A stretch of 64,000 nt of DNA from Amia ocellicauda (Eukaryota; Chordata; Actinopteri; Amiiformes; Amiidae): positions 53,292,812 through 53,356,811 of the forward strand of contig NC_089851.1 of the NCBI RefSeq assembly GCF_036373705.1. Direction: 5' to 3'. The translations under genes and the position numbers were made by a program. This document shows positions 51,682 to 61,116 of this stretch, piece by piece. Below the pieces are notes generated by a model. That model was not told where the DNA came from. It did no database searches and worked only from the letters and a program-made list of their open reading frames with translations. How positions within the stretch are numbered: the stretch's first letter is position 1; each line of letters starts with the position of its first letter.

Positions 51682-51934
51682 TGTGTAACAACGGAGATAA
51701 AGTGCTCAGTTTAATTTATTTAAAAATGTGTTATGCTAATTTAGGTAAGGTAGCTGGGGTTTATTAGGGTGTGTGCAGGGGTTTTAGAGTTGGTGACCAC
51801 GTGTGCGGAGCAACACCTGGAACTGTGTGAACTTCCTCTGGGCAAGAGGCGCGTAGTTTTTTTCTTCAATAAATCTAGCAGCAAGTAAGAAAGCGATTTG
51901 TGGGCTATTTGTTTTCCCCCGCTGAAAATACTAC
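51682..51934 (+). mobile_element. Candidate LTR edge (fossil)
   Basis: The stretch starts TGTGTAACAACGG, carries AATAAA in its 3' part, and ends ATACTACA, so it has TGT...ACA termini. It is directly followed by TTGGCATCAGAAATGAGG, which resembles a tRNA primer-binding site. This would be an LTR of about 253 bp at the left end of a decayed retroelement whose remainder is not recognisable. Low confidence: no second LTR is seen. Confidence 0.3.
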
Positions 51935-52107
51935 ATTGGCATCAGAAATGAGGATGGACACTTACGGCTCCTGGCCAGCAGACAGGGGAGGAGGGGGCGC
52001 AGGCCAGAGACTCCAGCTCTTCAGGCAGTGCCTCGCAGCCAAGCGTGAGCGGCAGATAAACCGGCAGTGTGTACAGTGTCGGTCTGCTGTGTATCGCTGT
52101 TTCAATA

Positions 52108-52190
52108 ATTAAATTATTATTATTATTTATCTCTTGGCAGACACCCTTATCCTTACAAAACAAAATAATAAATAATAATTCATAATAACC
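52108..52190. repeat. SINE-tail-like fragment with ATT repeats
   Basis: ATTATT repeats followed by TCTTGGCAGACACCCTTATC, a motif that recurs in fish interspersed repeats. Family uncertain. Confidence 0.3.
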
Positions 52191-52902
52191 AATAAAATGC
52201 CCCCCCAATGCTACAGTATGTAAGTTACTATAAGTACATGTAAGTTATTGTTAACAGTAGTAAGCTACTAGTAGTAGTTTTTGAAAATAATCGAAACGTT
52301 AAACGATTTGAAAAAGGTGTTTAAGGAAAATAAGCTAAGGCTATTAGATAAGGATAATATAGGGAATTAATTGGCTGGTATGTATACTATGTTTCTACCA
52401 AAGTTGTAACAGGAGTTGGAATTTTGGGGGTAGAAGAAAAGCTGTAAAAATCCTCAGATTAAACTTAATGGATAATTATTTACTGAATATTGGCATATAT
52501 CATTTGTTTGTACATTTTCTTATCTTGAAAATTATCAAAAAGAAATATAACAAACATTAGAATTAGAGTTACCCTGTGTTAGACTTGTGTCCTTAATTAG
52601 AGATAATTAGAGTTGCCTTGTGATAGACTGGTGTTGCTGCAGGGTTGGGCTTCGGAACACTTTAATTTTGTTAAAAAGTAAACAAAATTGGAAACATATA
52701 TATACACACACATTTAATTGCATGTAATTAACTTAATTAAAAAAAAGTAAATTAAAAACTAAAACAGTAAAATATGTGTATACAAAAAAACAAATCAGTC
52801 TGTTACTATTTTTATATTATACATACTTATTTAAAATAACACATCATCCAATAGGCTTCTGGTTTGGAGCCAAACAATAGCACTAAATGCTACTCCTCAT
52901 TG
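52191..52902. other. AT-rich stretch, no gene seen
   Basis: Two related segments (about 52,567-52,602 and 52,604-52,645, each with TTAGAGTT and AGACTTGTGT-like words) suggest a small imperfect duplication. No protein-like frame. Confidence 0.5.
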
Positions 52903-53114
52903 CTAATTGCAATAGATTGATTGCATTTTTTTTTTACTTTGGATAGTTATGTCTGCTACTACAGGGAGAAGCTGTTCGATCTCCTCCACAGTCTTCAATC
53001 CCATCTGCCGTAGAAGGTCCTCCACTGGGGCAAGCAATTGCTCCCCTTTCTCTGTGAACAGTAGGAAACCTTCTTCGGTGTCACAGAACCTCAGGATGGT
53101 TTTCTGTTTCTTTT
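52903..53114 (-). CDS. Exon-like open frame, minus strand
   Basis: An open minus-strand frame after a possible splice acceptor (CAG, complement of 53,115-53,117). Its first 50 or so residues have strongly protein-like composition: KTILRFCDTEEGFLLFTEKG, then LLAPVEDLLRQMGLKTVEEI. Higher GC than the surroundings supports coding history. The family is not recognised. It could be a host exon, a processed gene piece or part of an old transposon. The last 15 residues are probably intronic or non-coding. Confidence 0.3.
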
Positions 53115-53204
53115 CTGTTTTTTATGTTGACTCCTGAATGAGAATTAATTAGATGCTTTTCTGGTTTTATCCAATTTATCCTGATTTCTAAAGGAATTAA
53201 CGGA

Positions 53205-53690
53205 ATGTAAAAAAGATTTGGAGAGGTTGAGCTTGAGGTGGTGTGAGTGCATCCAGGCAGAGATAGCAGACAAGCAGGAAGAGATGCAAGAGGGGATGAG
53301 AATGTCGGAGGAGGGAAAAGACAGGAAGATCTGGGCATCATCTGTGTAAAAATGGTAAGAGAAACCATGGGATGCAATGAGGGGGCCCAGGGAGTGAGTG
53401 TAGAGAGAGGACAAGAGGGGACCCAGAATGGAGCCTTGGGTTACACCTGTGAGGAGAGGTTGGGGCGTGGATGAGGAACCTCGCCATGTCACTTGGTAGG
53501 TCCTGTCGCTGAGGTAGGAGTAGAACCAGGTGAGAGCAGTTCAGAGATTCCAAGGTCAGCGAGGCAGGAGAGGAGGATGGAGTGATCGACAGTGTCAAAT
53601 TCTGCAGAGAGATTGAGGAGGATGAGGACTGAGGAGAAGAAGGCCACCCAAGCACAGCTGAGGGAGTCAGTGACTGTAATTACATAAAAT
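53205..53690 (-). mobile_element. L2-clade LINE reverse transcriptase fragment
   Basis: On the minus strand, a frame with GVTQGSILGPLLSSLYTHSL followed by SHGFSYHFYTDDAQIFLSFP matches the central reverse transcriptase of L2-type non-LTR retrotransposons. The catalytic FYADD is here FYTDD. Upstream, FDTVDHSILLSCLADLGIS lies in another frame, so there is at least one frameshift. The match fades after HHLKLNLSKS. About 160 codons remain of an enzyme region several times longer, and no endonuclease or 3' tail is seen. A 5'-truncated or internal relic. Confidence 0.85.
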
Positions 53691-53849
53691 CCATTACCAG
53701 TAAAAACATGGAATATGCATACCTTACAAAGGTTACAGATTTTTTTTTATCATTCTTGCCTCACAGAATTACAGACCAGTTGCAGCAGTGAAGTTGAAAC
53801 TCAAGAACCTTCTTGTTTGTTTAGATTTGCACTCTTCTCACAGAACTGG

Positions 53850-53996
53850 TAACTGAAGTGCCCATAGGAAACCCACACAGACAGAGGTAGATCATGTGAA
53901 CTCCACACAGACAAGCCCCCAAGCCAGGACTCAAACCCCAGACCCCTGTACCGGTGAGGCAGCAGTGCTAACCACCATGCCACCATGCTGCCCTAC
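53850..53996. repeat. Interspersed repeat 3' end (fish LINE-tail type)
   Basis: GGAAACCCACACAGACAGAGG, GTGAACTCCACACAGAC, then AGGCAGCAGTGCTAACCACC and CACCATGCTGCC form the typical end of a widespread fish repeat whose other part is seen at 57,651-57,904. Family assignment from memory. Confidence 0.5.
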
Positions 53997-54016
53997 TAGG
54001 TCCACATTATTTTATA

Positions 54017-55355
54017 CAGCTCTGGAAAGAATTAAGAGACCACTGCACATTTTTCTTAAATCAGCATCTCGACATGTATGGCAGTCATTCCATGCCAGTG
54101 TCTGTTGAATTCCAACACAGACACACCTCATTCTACTCAATGAGGTACTAATTAGGTGATAACCTGAACCAAATCATATTTAAGGAAGAAAAGTATATCA
54201 CTATCCTCTTGCATTAGGACCAGCTGGATGGCAAAAACAGTGCTAGTAGAACCTCAAAAATAATTGGAATCAGAAAATAACTATTGACCATGCCAAAAGA
54301 GTTGAAAAGGAAAGTTTTGAGAAAATTAGGTTTCAATTCTGGCTTTACTGGCAGAGGGATACAGTGAGCATTGCTTCCATTCTTAAAATGTCAAAGATGG
54401 CGGTTCATAAGAACAAGGTCAAGCAGCAGACATTGGGGACAACAAAGCTACAAAGCTACCAGCAGAAGACAAAAACGACTCTCCACTGACCGGGATGACC
54501 GCCAACTCATTGGAATGTCACTCAACAACCGTAGGATGACATCAAGTGACCTACAAAAAGAATGGCAAACGACAGCTGGGGTGAAGTGCACTGCGAGGAT
54601 GGTTCGAAACAGGCTCCTAGGGGCAGGGCTGAAGTCTTGCAAAGCTAGAAAAAAGCGAGAAGCAAAGAAGAGCCAGGCTGAGGTTTGCAAAAGACCATAA
54701 GGTTTGGACCGTAGAGGACTGGAGTAAGGTCATCTTCTCTGATGAGTCAAATTTTCATCTTTGCCCAACACCTGGTCATCTAATGGTTAGACGGAGACCT
54801 GGAGAGGCCTACAAGCCACAGTGTCTCGCACCCACTGTGGAATTTGGTGAAGGATCAGTGATAATCTGGGGGTGCTTCAGCAAGGCTGGAATCGGGCAGA
54901 TTTGTCTTTGTGAAGGACGCATCAATCAAAGCCGAGTTGCTTGAATTTGTGCGCCAGGAGTGGCATAAAGTCACCCAACAGCGATGTGAAAGACTGGTGG
55001 AGAGCATGCCAAGACGCATGAATGCTGTGATTGAAAATCACCAAATATTAATTTCTGAACTCTTTGTAAGTTAAAACATTAGTATTATGTTGTTTAAAAA
55101 TTAATATGAACTTATTTTCTTTGCATTATTTGAGGTCTGACAACACTGCATCTTTTTTGTAATTTTGTCCAGTTGTAAATTTCTGCAAATAAATGCTCTA
55201 AATGACAATATTTTTATTTGGAATTTGGGAAAAATGTTTTCAGCAGTTTATAGAATAAAACAAAAATGTTCATTTTACCAAAACATATACCTATAAATAG
55301 TAAAACCAGAGAAACTGATAATTGTGCACTGGTCTCTTAATTTTTTCCAGAGCTG
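54017..55355 (+). mobile_element. Tc1-type DNA transposon, internally deleted
   Basis: The 33-bp terminal inverted repeats match at 31 positions: left CAGCTCTGGAAAGAATTAAG..., right (reverse strand) CAGCTCTGGAAAAAATTAAG.... Each lies next to a TA (54,015-54,016 and 55,356-55,357), the Tc1/mariner target. Inside is a relic of Tc1 transposase on +: DNA-binding part (MTSSDLQKEWQTTAGVKCTA), then in another frame the first catalytic region (VIFSDESNFHLCPTPGHLMV), then directly the C-terminal piece (RLVESMPRRMNAVIENH). The segment with the second Asp and the Glu of the DDE triad is deleted. Non-autonomous. Confidence 0.92.
54371..54954 (+). pseudogene. Tc1 transposase relic
   Basis: Helix-turn-helix N-terminal part in the frame 54,371-54,700 (RQLIGMSLNNRRMTSSDLQK), followed in a different frame from about 54,655 by EKQRRARLRFAKDHKVWTVE and IFSDESNF, holding the first catalytic Asp. 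The frame ends soon after GQICLCEGRINQ, where an internal deletion joins to the C-terminal end of the gene. At least one frameshift plus the deletion make it non-functional. Confidence 0.88.
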
Positions 55356-55496
55356 TATACACCTTTATATGCGCTGCCATATCAAACATTTAACACTAAA
55401 GCATGTTGTGAATAAATGTTATGCTTTGGAATTTTAATATTGACATGAATAGACAATCCATGCAAGTAAACTCAAACACACAATAACAAGTGGTAT

Positions 55497-55960
55497 TGTC
55501 ACTGTTGTATCCCACACATCCCGCAATTCACAAGCTCCCCTGCAGAGGTCAGCATCACCGGAATTCTAAACCCTCACATTCCCCAGCAATCAGCCACTTA
55601 ACATTCCTCGGCACCATGTGCACTTGTTCTATCATCCTCGAACTCCCATTGTACCAGCACTCTCCTTCACCGTCCTCTGCTCCTCTCTGCTACACATATA
55701 AACCCCTCTGTGACTTTAATTCACTGCTAAGTCTTGTATCCTTTTGTTATTGATTGTTTACAACCTCCACGTGTTCCTCCACCAATTCCCGTATTCTCCC
55801 TACCAGCCTGTTTGCCTGATCATTGACCCCCTGCTTGTCTTATCGACCAGGACTTGTGGATTTCCCTGGACATTACGGTTTGCCGGCATTGACCACAGCC
55901 TGTTTCTGACCACCTCTCACTCCGCACCTGGGTTCCCCGCCATGGCAGTCCTTCTTTACA
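55497..55960. mobile_element. Solo LTR with 5-bp target duplication (fossil)
   Basis: The 464-bp block begins TGTCAC and ends TTTACA. It is flanked on both sides by GGTAT (55,492-55,496 and 55,961-55,965), a 5-bp target-site duplication typical of Gypsy-type LTR elements. A TATA-like CATATAAACCCC lies near 55,697. No internal retroelement sequence is adjacent, so this is a solo LTR. The open frames across it are not genes. It sits at the very edge of the Tc1 remnant that starts at 55,967. Confidence 0.72.
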
Positions 55961-55966
55961 GGTATA

Positions 55967-56870
55967 CAGTCCGGTCCATAAATATTTGGACAGACCCAAT
56001 TGTCAATTTGGCTCTGTACACCATCACAATGGATTGGAAAGGAAACAATCAAGATGTGCTTTAAGTGTAGACTTTCATCTTTAATTGGAGGGTAGTTACA
56101 TCCAAATCGGGTGAATGGTGTAGGAATTAAACCAATTTTTATGTGGTCCCCCCAATTTTAGGGGCTCAAAAGTATTTGGACAAACTAACATAATCATTAA
56201 TTAAATTGTGAGTTTCAATACTTGGTTGTGATGCGGGACAGTGGCCTGTCCGAATGCCAAATATATTTGCACCATTGTTGCAGTAAGATTGTGTAACCCA
56301 TGTATGAATTTAAGCTTTGTGTATTGCTCCGCAGAGGACAGGTGCAGTAGTTCTGTGTAGCTGATTTTTAGAAAAACATTTTCATCCAAGGCTATAGAGA
56401 AAACAGAAGACAAAGGAGAAGTCTGTGATCAAGTTTGGGGTACATCATTGACGTCATCCAGTTGCCCAGCAACCAAAGGGAGTCATCTTGTATATGATAG
56501 CATGTTCTTTAGAAAAACCTTAGATGTGTCTTGCTGACTGACCATCTCCAGAGCACTTAGTTGTAGCTGAATAAACTATTTTGGTATTATTTCAGTTAAA
56601 TCGGGTCCTGAGTATTCCTTGTCCGCCTGTTTATTGAGGGAGTAAAATTTCTCCCTATCAGTTGCAAATCCTTTGCAGTCAATGACTGCCTGAAGTCTGG
56701 AACCCATAGACATCACCAGATGCTGGGTTTCTTCCCTGGTGATGCTATGCCAGGCCTGCACTACAGCTGTCTTTAGATCCTGCTTGTTCTTGGGGTGTTT
56801 TGCCTTAGATATCAAAACAAACCAATCAGAGAGCAAAAACATTAGGTGGGGCCAAATCCACTAATAAGAA
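55967..56870 (-). mobile_element. Second Tc1-type transposon remnant, interrupted by a solo LTR
   Basis: The left terminal repeat starts CAGTCCGGTCCATAAATATT after a TA. The reverse strand at 56,664-56,842 encodes the C-terminal part of a Tc1 transposase (HPKNKQDLKTAVVQAWHSIT, then GSRLQAVIDCKGFATD). An LTR of 432 bp splits the element between 56,228 and 56,661. The catalytic core is absent on this side, and no right terminal repeat is visible. Confidence 0.85.
56229..56660. mobile_element. Solo LTR with 4-bp target duplication inside Tc1 (fossil)
   Basis: The 432-bp block begins TGTGATGCGGGACAGTGG and ends CTCCCTATCA. It is flanked by GTTG on each side (56,225-56,228 and 56,661-56,664). A poly(A) signal AATAAA (in GCTGAATAAACTATT) stands in its 3' part. 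The Tc1 sequence reads continuously across the site when the block and one GTTG are left out. A retroviral-type solo LTR, younger than the Tc1 it interrupts. Confidence 0.78.
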
Positions 56871-56884
56871 CGTACTGGTGAGCG

Positions 56885-57050
56885 CAGGAACACCAAAAGG
56901 CCAGGAACACCACGGAAAACAACTGTGGTGGATGACAGAATTTTTTCCCTGGTGAGGAAAACCCCTTCACAACAGTTGGCCAGATCAAGAATACCCTCCA
57001 GGAGGTAGGCGTATCTGTGTCAATGTCAACAATCAAGAGAACAATCGCTA
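56885..57050 (+). pseudogene. Tc1 transposase N-terminal fragment, inverted relative to its C-terminal part
   Basis: On +, PRKTTVVDDRIFSLV is followed in another frame by NPFTTVGQIKNTLQEVGVSV and MSTIKR. This is the N-terminal, DNA-binding part of a Tc1 transposase of the same kind as the C-terminal part at 56,664-56,842, which lies on the minus strand. One frameshift is visible, and homology stops after STIKR. The two halves are head to head, so an inversion or an insertion of a second copy is required. Confidence 0.8.
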
Positions 57051-57435
57051 ATCTCAAGATGGAGCTGGGGGTAGGTGTTCCATGGCCAGGCTGTCGTTCC
57101 CTCTGCCAAGTGTGTACAGGCCAAGATACCTCCATTACTTCAATCACTACATCTTCCGCTGACTTCTATAGGGGGCTGCGTGAACTACTGAAGTAATGCT
57201 GTAGAGATAAGTGTCCTTAAACTGGGAAATGGAAATAAAGATTAAGTAAGCATCACTCATTGAAGAAATGCATCACAGTGTCTCTGTCTGCCTGTACAGC
57301 AGCGCATGTTTGCCGTAGCCAACATTTATTCAGTGCCAAATTTCCTTGCACAAAGCCATAGCAGATTCTCAAGCCCTCCCATGTTGTTGATTATCTTGTA
57401 TCCATGTATTAAGAATAATGGTAATGCTTTATTTT
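57051..57435. other. Unassigned stretch, no gene seen
   Basis: Non-repetitive sequence between the Tc1 remnants and the long inverted-repeat element. No protein-like frame. Confidence 0.5.
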
Positions 57436-58017
57436 AAGTGTCCATTATAAACAATCTATTAACATGTTATGTTATTATTATATGATTAATTTTACAAATT
57501 ATAAATATATTAGACATTTTTAAACTTTTTTGCTATAATATGTTTTAAGGTATTTAATAACATATTCAATAAAGGGTATAATAACATGACATTTGCACAC
57601 CGATATCAATCTATTATCATTAACTGCCATGCCAGTTAATTGCTGCTATTATCCATCCATTTTTGAAACCAGTTATCCTGGCGAAGGTCGCCGAGCACTG
57701 ATCCCGGCAGGCAAAGGGCACAAGGCAGGAATACACCCAGGACGGGACCCCAGTCCATCGCTGGGCAACACACACACACACACACACACACACGCAGACA
57801 CACCCACATACAGGGCAATTTAGAGAAGCCAATTAACCTAACCCACATGTCTTTGGACGGTGGGAGGAAACCCACGTGGACACGGGGAGAACATGCAAAC
57901 TACATAGTATAGCAAAAATGTTTAAATAAAAATGTCTAATATATGTATAATTTGTAATAATCATATAACAATAACATAATCAATAATTTGTTAATAGATT
58001 GTTTATAATGGACACTT
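57436..58017. mobile_element. Non-autonomous element with long inverted repeats
   Basis: Left arm 57,436-57,537 and right arm 57,908-58,017 are imperfect reverse complements over about 105 bp. They start AAGTGTCCATTATAAACAAT and include TATATTAGACATTTTT and TTTTTTGCTATA. The interior of about 370 bp has no transposase and includes an inserted fish repeat with (CA)n. It looks like a MITE-type foldback element. Superfamily not determined. Confidence 0.75.
57651..57904 (+). repeat. Fish interspersed repeat (LINE-tail type) with (CA)n
   Basis: CCATCCATTTTTGAAACC, TTATCCTGGCGAAGGTCGCC, GACCCCAGTCCATCGCTGGG, a (CA)12 tract at about 57,769-57,792, CAATTTAGAGAAGCCAATTA and ACGGGGAGAACATGCAAACT: the standard order of a very common fish repeat. 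It ends abruptly at the right arm of the surrounding inverted-repeat element. Confidence 0.65.
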
Positions 58018-58330
58018 GTTAGCATAATAACTAATGTATGTTATCTATCTGTATGTAATGCTGTTGTCCTATAAGTCCTTACATTTGTAAACAGGGATTT
58101 TTGAAATAACCATTACTTATTTTGTGAAAAAACAGGGAAACAGAAATAAGGAATGAGTAACTATTACTTATTTCTCCAGAAATAAATAAGTAAACTTTAC
58201 TTATTTTGCAGAAAAAAAACAAAACAGTTTATTATTAATATATTGAGGAAACAATGAAAAAAATAACCATTACTTATTTTTTGAAAAATAAGGAATCTAC
58301 TTCATAGAGGTTCTGAAATCAGCATACTTC
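58018..58330. other. AT-rich stretch with repeated ACCATTACTTATTTT words
   Basis: The word ACCATTACTTATTTT occurs twice exactly (about 58,109 and 58,265), with variants between, forming a loose repeat. No gene is seen. Confidence 0.55.
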
Positions 58331-58516
58331 TCATGGCAGGAAAGGAAACTGGAAGCCTATTGACACATTTCTTGACTTTGATTGAAGATTTTCCAGTATT
58401 TTAATCAGACCTCCTGCCAGAATATATTCTGCAGTGGGTTTCAGAATGGGCTGCCAAAACTGCGTAATCTCCTCCACCAACCTTTCCTGGTTTTCCTTTG
58501 TTTGGTAAAACTGCAT
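58331..58516 (-). CDS. Exon-like open frame, minus strand
   Basis: Sixty-one codons. The middle is protein-like: NQERLVEEITQFWQPILKPT, then AEYILAGGLIKILENLQSKS. GC is higher than in the flanks. No family recognised. With the frame at 52,903-53,114 on the same strand it could be an exon of one host gene broken up by transposons, but no splice evidence links them. Confidence 0.28.
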   Translation of the reverse strand: MQFYQTKENQERLVEEITQFWQPILKPTAEYILAGGLIKILENLQSKSRNVSIGFQFPFLP

Positions 58517-58939
58517 TTATGGAAGATACCCTTACAAAAATAAAATATTTAAAAATATATATTATTCTGAAATATGAAATGTATTTTAATGTATTAATAT
58601 GTTTTATAAATGTGCATACCATTTTATAATATATGGTGAAAATATACTTTTAAATATCAATTGCAGTTTTAGTATGTCACTTGATACAGAAATATGGTCA
58701 AATACACTATATTATACAATACAAATATTGCTTAATATAACTTAAGTATATTCAGAATTATATGTAAACTTGTTTTTAATATATCTATAATTATATGCAA
58801 ATATACTGTAACATCTACACATGTATTTTATACTAAATATATAAAAATGCATACATATATGTCCCCTTATAATATACTTTTAGTATACTGCTAAATACAC
58901 AACAATCTCATATTGCATGTATTGTATACTGTGAATATA
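58517..58939. other. AT-rich stretch with TATACT words
   Basis: Many ATATACT/AGTATA words (for example AATATACTTTTAGTATACTG at about 58,871), a low-complexity pattern similar in kind to 49,131-49,390. No gene is seen. Confidence 0.6.
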
Positions 58940-60073
58940 TTAGACTGCAAAAATGTTGCATTCTAAATATACTGGTAGAATATATTTGGATAAACTTCCA
59001 AACACATGTATACATGAAGTGTAACTTATAACATTGGGATACTTCAATACTTTAATAGATTTCACTTGGTACTCACTTGGTGTTTGACCCCCTTTTGCCT
59101 TCAGAACTGCCTTAATTCTACGTGGCATTGATTCAACAAGGTGCTGAAAGCATTCTTTAGAAATGTTGGCCCATATTGATAGGATAGCATCTTGCAATTG
59201 ATGGAGATTTGTGGGATGCACATCCAGGGCACGAAGCTCCCTTTCCACCACATCCCAAAGATGCTCTATTGGGTTGAGATCTGGTGACTGTGGGGGCCAG
59301 TTTAGTACAGTGAACTCATTGTCATGTTCAAGAAACCAATTTGAAATGATTCGACCTTTGTGACATGGTGCATTATCCTGCTGGAAGTAGCCATCAGAGG
59401 ATGGGTACATGGTGGTCATAAAGGGATGGACATGGTCAGAAACAATGCTCAGGTAGGCCGTGGCATTTAAACGATGCCCAATTGGCACTAAGGGGCATAA
59501 AGTGTGCCAAGAAAACATCCCCCACACCATTACACCACCACCACCAGCCTGCACAGTGGTAACAAGGCATGATGGATCCATGTTCTCATTCTGTTTACGC
59601 CAAATTCTGACTCTACCATCTGAATGTCTCAACAGAAATCGAGACTCATCAGACCAGGCTTGTGCAAATTGTAGCCTCTTTTTCCTATTTGTAGTGGAGA
59701 TGAGTGGTACCCGGTGGGGTCTTCTGCTGTTGTAGCCCATCCGCCTCAAGGTTGTACGTGTTGTGGCTTCACAAATGCTTTGCTGCATACCTCGGTTGTA
59801 ACGAGTGGTTATTTCAGTCAAAGTTGCTCTTCTATCAGCTTGAATCAGTCGGCCCATTCTCCTCTGACCTCTAGCATCAACAAGGCATTGTCGCCCACAG
59901 GACTGCCGCATACTGGATGTTTTTCCCTATTCACACCATTCTTTGTAAACCCTAGACATGGTTGTGCGTGAAAATCCCAGTAACTGAGCAGATTGTGAAA
60001 TACTCAGACCGGCCCGTCTGGCACCAACAACCATGCCACGCTCAAAATGGCTTAAATCACCTTTCTTTCCCAT
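58940..60073 (-). pseudogene. Tc1-type transposase, nearly full length
   Basis: The frame starts MGKKGDLSHFERGMVVGARR at 60,073. It holds the paired helix-turn-helix region (LSISQSAQLLGFSRTTMSRV), one in-frame stop near codon 49, then 323 open codons. The DD34E catalytic triad is present: SDESRF, YFQQDNAPCHKGR and SPDLNPIEHLWD. The join QFAQAW-SDESRF is about a dozen residues shorter than relatives I know, an in-frame deletion just before the first Asp. The C-terminal VESMPRRIKAVLKAKGG is typical. A recently active family, but this copy is probably dead. Confidence 0.9.
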
Positions 60074-60190
60074 TCAGACATTCAGTTTGGAGTTCAGGAG
60101 ATTGTCTTGACCAGGACCACACCCCTAAATGCATTGAAGCAACTGCCATGTGATTGGTTGGTTAGATAATTGCATTAATGAGAAATTGAA

Positions 60191-60221
60191 CAGGTGTTCC
60201 TAATAATCCTTTAGGTGAGTG
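60191..60221. repeat. Tc1 terminal inverted repeat (5' side of the transposase)
   Basis: Reverse strand CACTCACCTAAAGGATTATT..., followed on the outside by TA (60,222-60,223). This is the terminal repeat of the transposase gene at 58,940-60,073. The matching repeat on the other side is not seen, so the element is truncated there. Confidence 0.8.
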
Positions 60222-60223
60222 TA

Positions 60224-60754
60224 TAGGGCATGTATTACAGATTCATTCAAAAAGGTCTCACTTTAGATTTGAGGAAACACTATTTACTTGTATCAGCGGT
60301 CATTCATTTGTCATTAATAGTTCTTCCAATTTCCGACCTTTTAGTTCCAGAGACCAATGTTTTGGTACCAGCTAAAAAAAACAAAAACAAATGTACATTA
60401 ATTGGACAAATATGAAATATATAGTTACATGTAAAATATGGCCCAATATACAACGCTACAATTATTACAATTTACTTGCACTGTAATTACACGGTAACAA
60501 GAGTGAATTGACCAAGTAGGTTGTGTATAGTTAATTCAATTATTAAATACTAGTATGGATGATGTATGATTACAGAACGAGCTTACATACACTAAACAAG
60601 TAGTATGGCTTATTTACATGTAGTGTGTGTTTTTTACTTTACATATTCATGTAAAATGCTGCCAACCTTTGTGATGTTACCGATGACCTTAAACTCACCC
60701 CTTCTTAAAGTGTAACCACATGTGGTGATCAGGTGAGGGTCTGCCTCAAGCAGT
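60224..60754. other. Unassigned stretch before the right array
   Basis: AT-rich. On the minus strand a T-rich tract ending in TAG (complement of about 60,374-60,382) is followed by a short frame, LVPKHWSLELKGRKLEELLM, that could be an exon, but this is weak. No RNA gene is seen. Confidence 0.45.
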
Positions 60755-60804
60755 TGTTTTGTTTCTTACGCCTGAGTGTAGGCACTGGGGAATGGGAGAG
60801 TCCT

Positions 60805-60878
60805 GGCACCGTGGCTTAGTTGGTCAAAGCGCCGGTCTTGTAAACAGGAAACCCTGGGTTCGACTCCCAGCAGTGCTT
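60805..60878 (+). tRNA. tRNA-Thr(TGT), cassette 8
   Basis: Anticodon TGT, T loop TTCGACT, GGCACCG acceptor as in other copies. The anticodon stem 5' strand is CCGGT instead of CCTGT, leaving a G-A mismatch in the third pair. Confidence 0.85.
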
Positions 60879-61042
60879 TGGTTTACGTTGGCCTAGGCAA
60901 TGGAAAGGAAGTTTCTAAACGCTCAATACATTTTTGCAAGATGGCCGTCCGCAGCAAGCAGCTTAAGGTTACTGTAGCCGCAGTCTGGCAAGCTGACCGC
61001 CAGAAGTAGAAACAATAACAAGGGGCGGGGGGAAAAGTGGGC

Positions 61043-61116
61043 CGTCCCTGGGTGGATTCGAACCACCATCCTTTCAGTTAACAGCCAAACACGCTGACCG
61101 ATTGCGCCACAGAGAC
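61043..61116 (-). tRNA. tRNA-Asn(GTT), cassette 8
   Basis: The only Asn gene in the window with the standard anticodon: loop CTGTTAA. Acceptor GTCTCTG/CAGGGAC, A box GGCGCAATCGG, B box GGTTCGAATCC and discriminator G are all canonical. The anticodon stem has one G-U and one U-G (TTTGG/CTGAA). T4 (complement of the AAAA in GGGGAAAAGTGG) lies 6 nt beyond the 3' end. Probably functional and close to the ancestor of the array copies. Confidence 0.95.

Noticed and set aside
54371-55355. Active Tc1 transposase
   Set aside because: The central catalytic segment is deleted and the frame is shifted.
55490-56064. Two + strand frames (87 and 106 codons)
   Set aside because: They lie across a solo LTR and the edge of a Tc1 element.
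57593-57823. Open frames over the (CA)n tract
   Set aside because: They are translations of a common fish repeat and its dinucleotide run.
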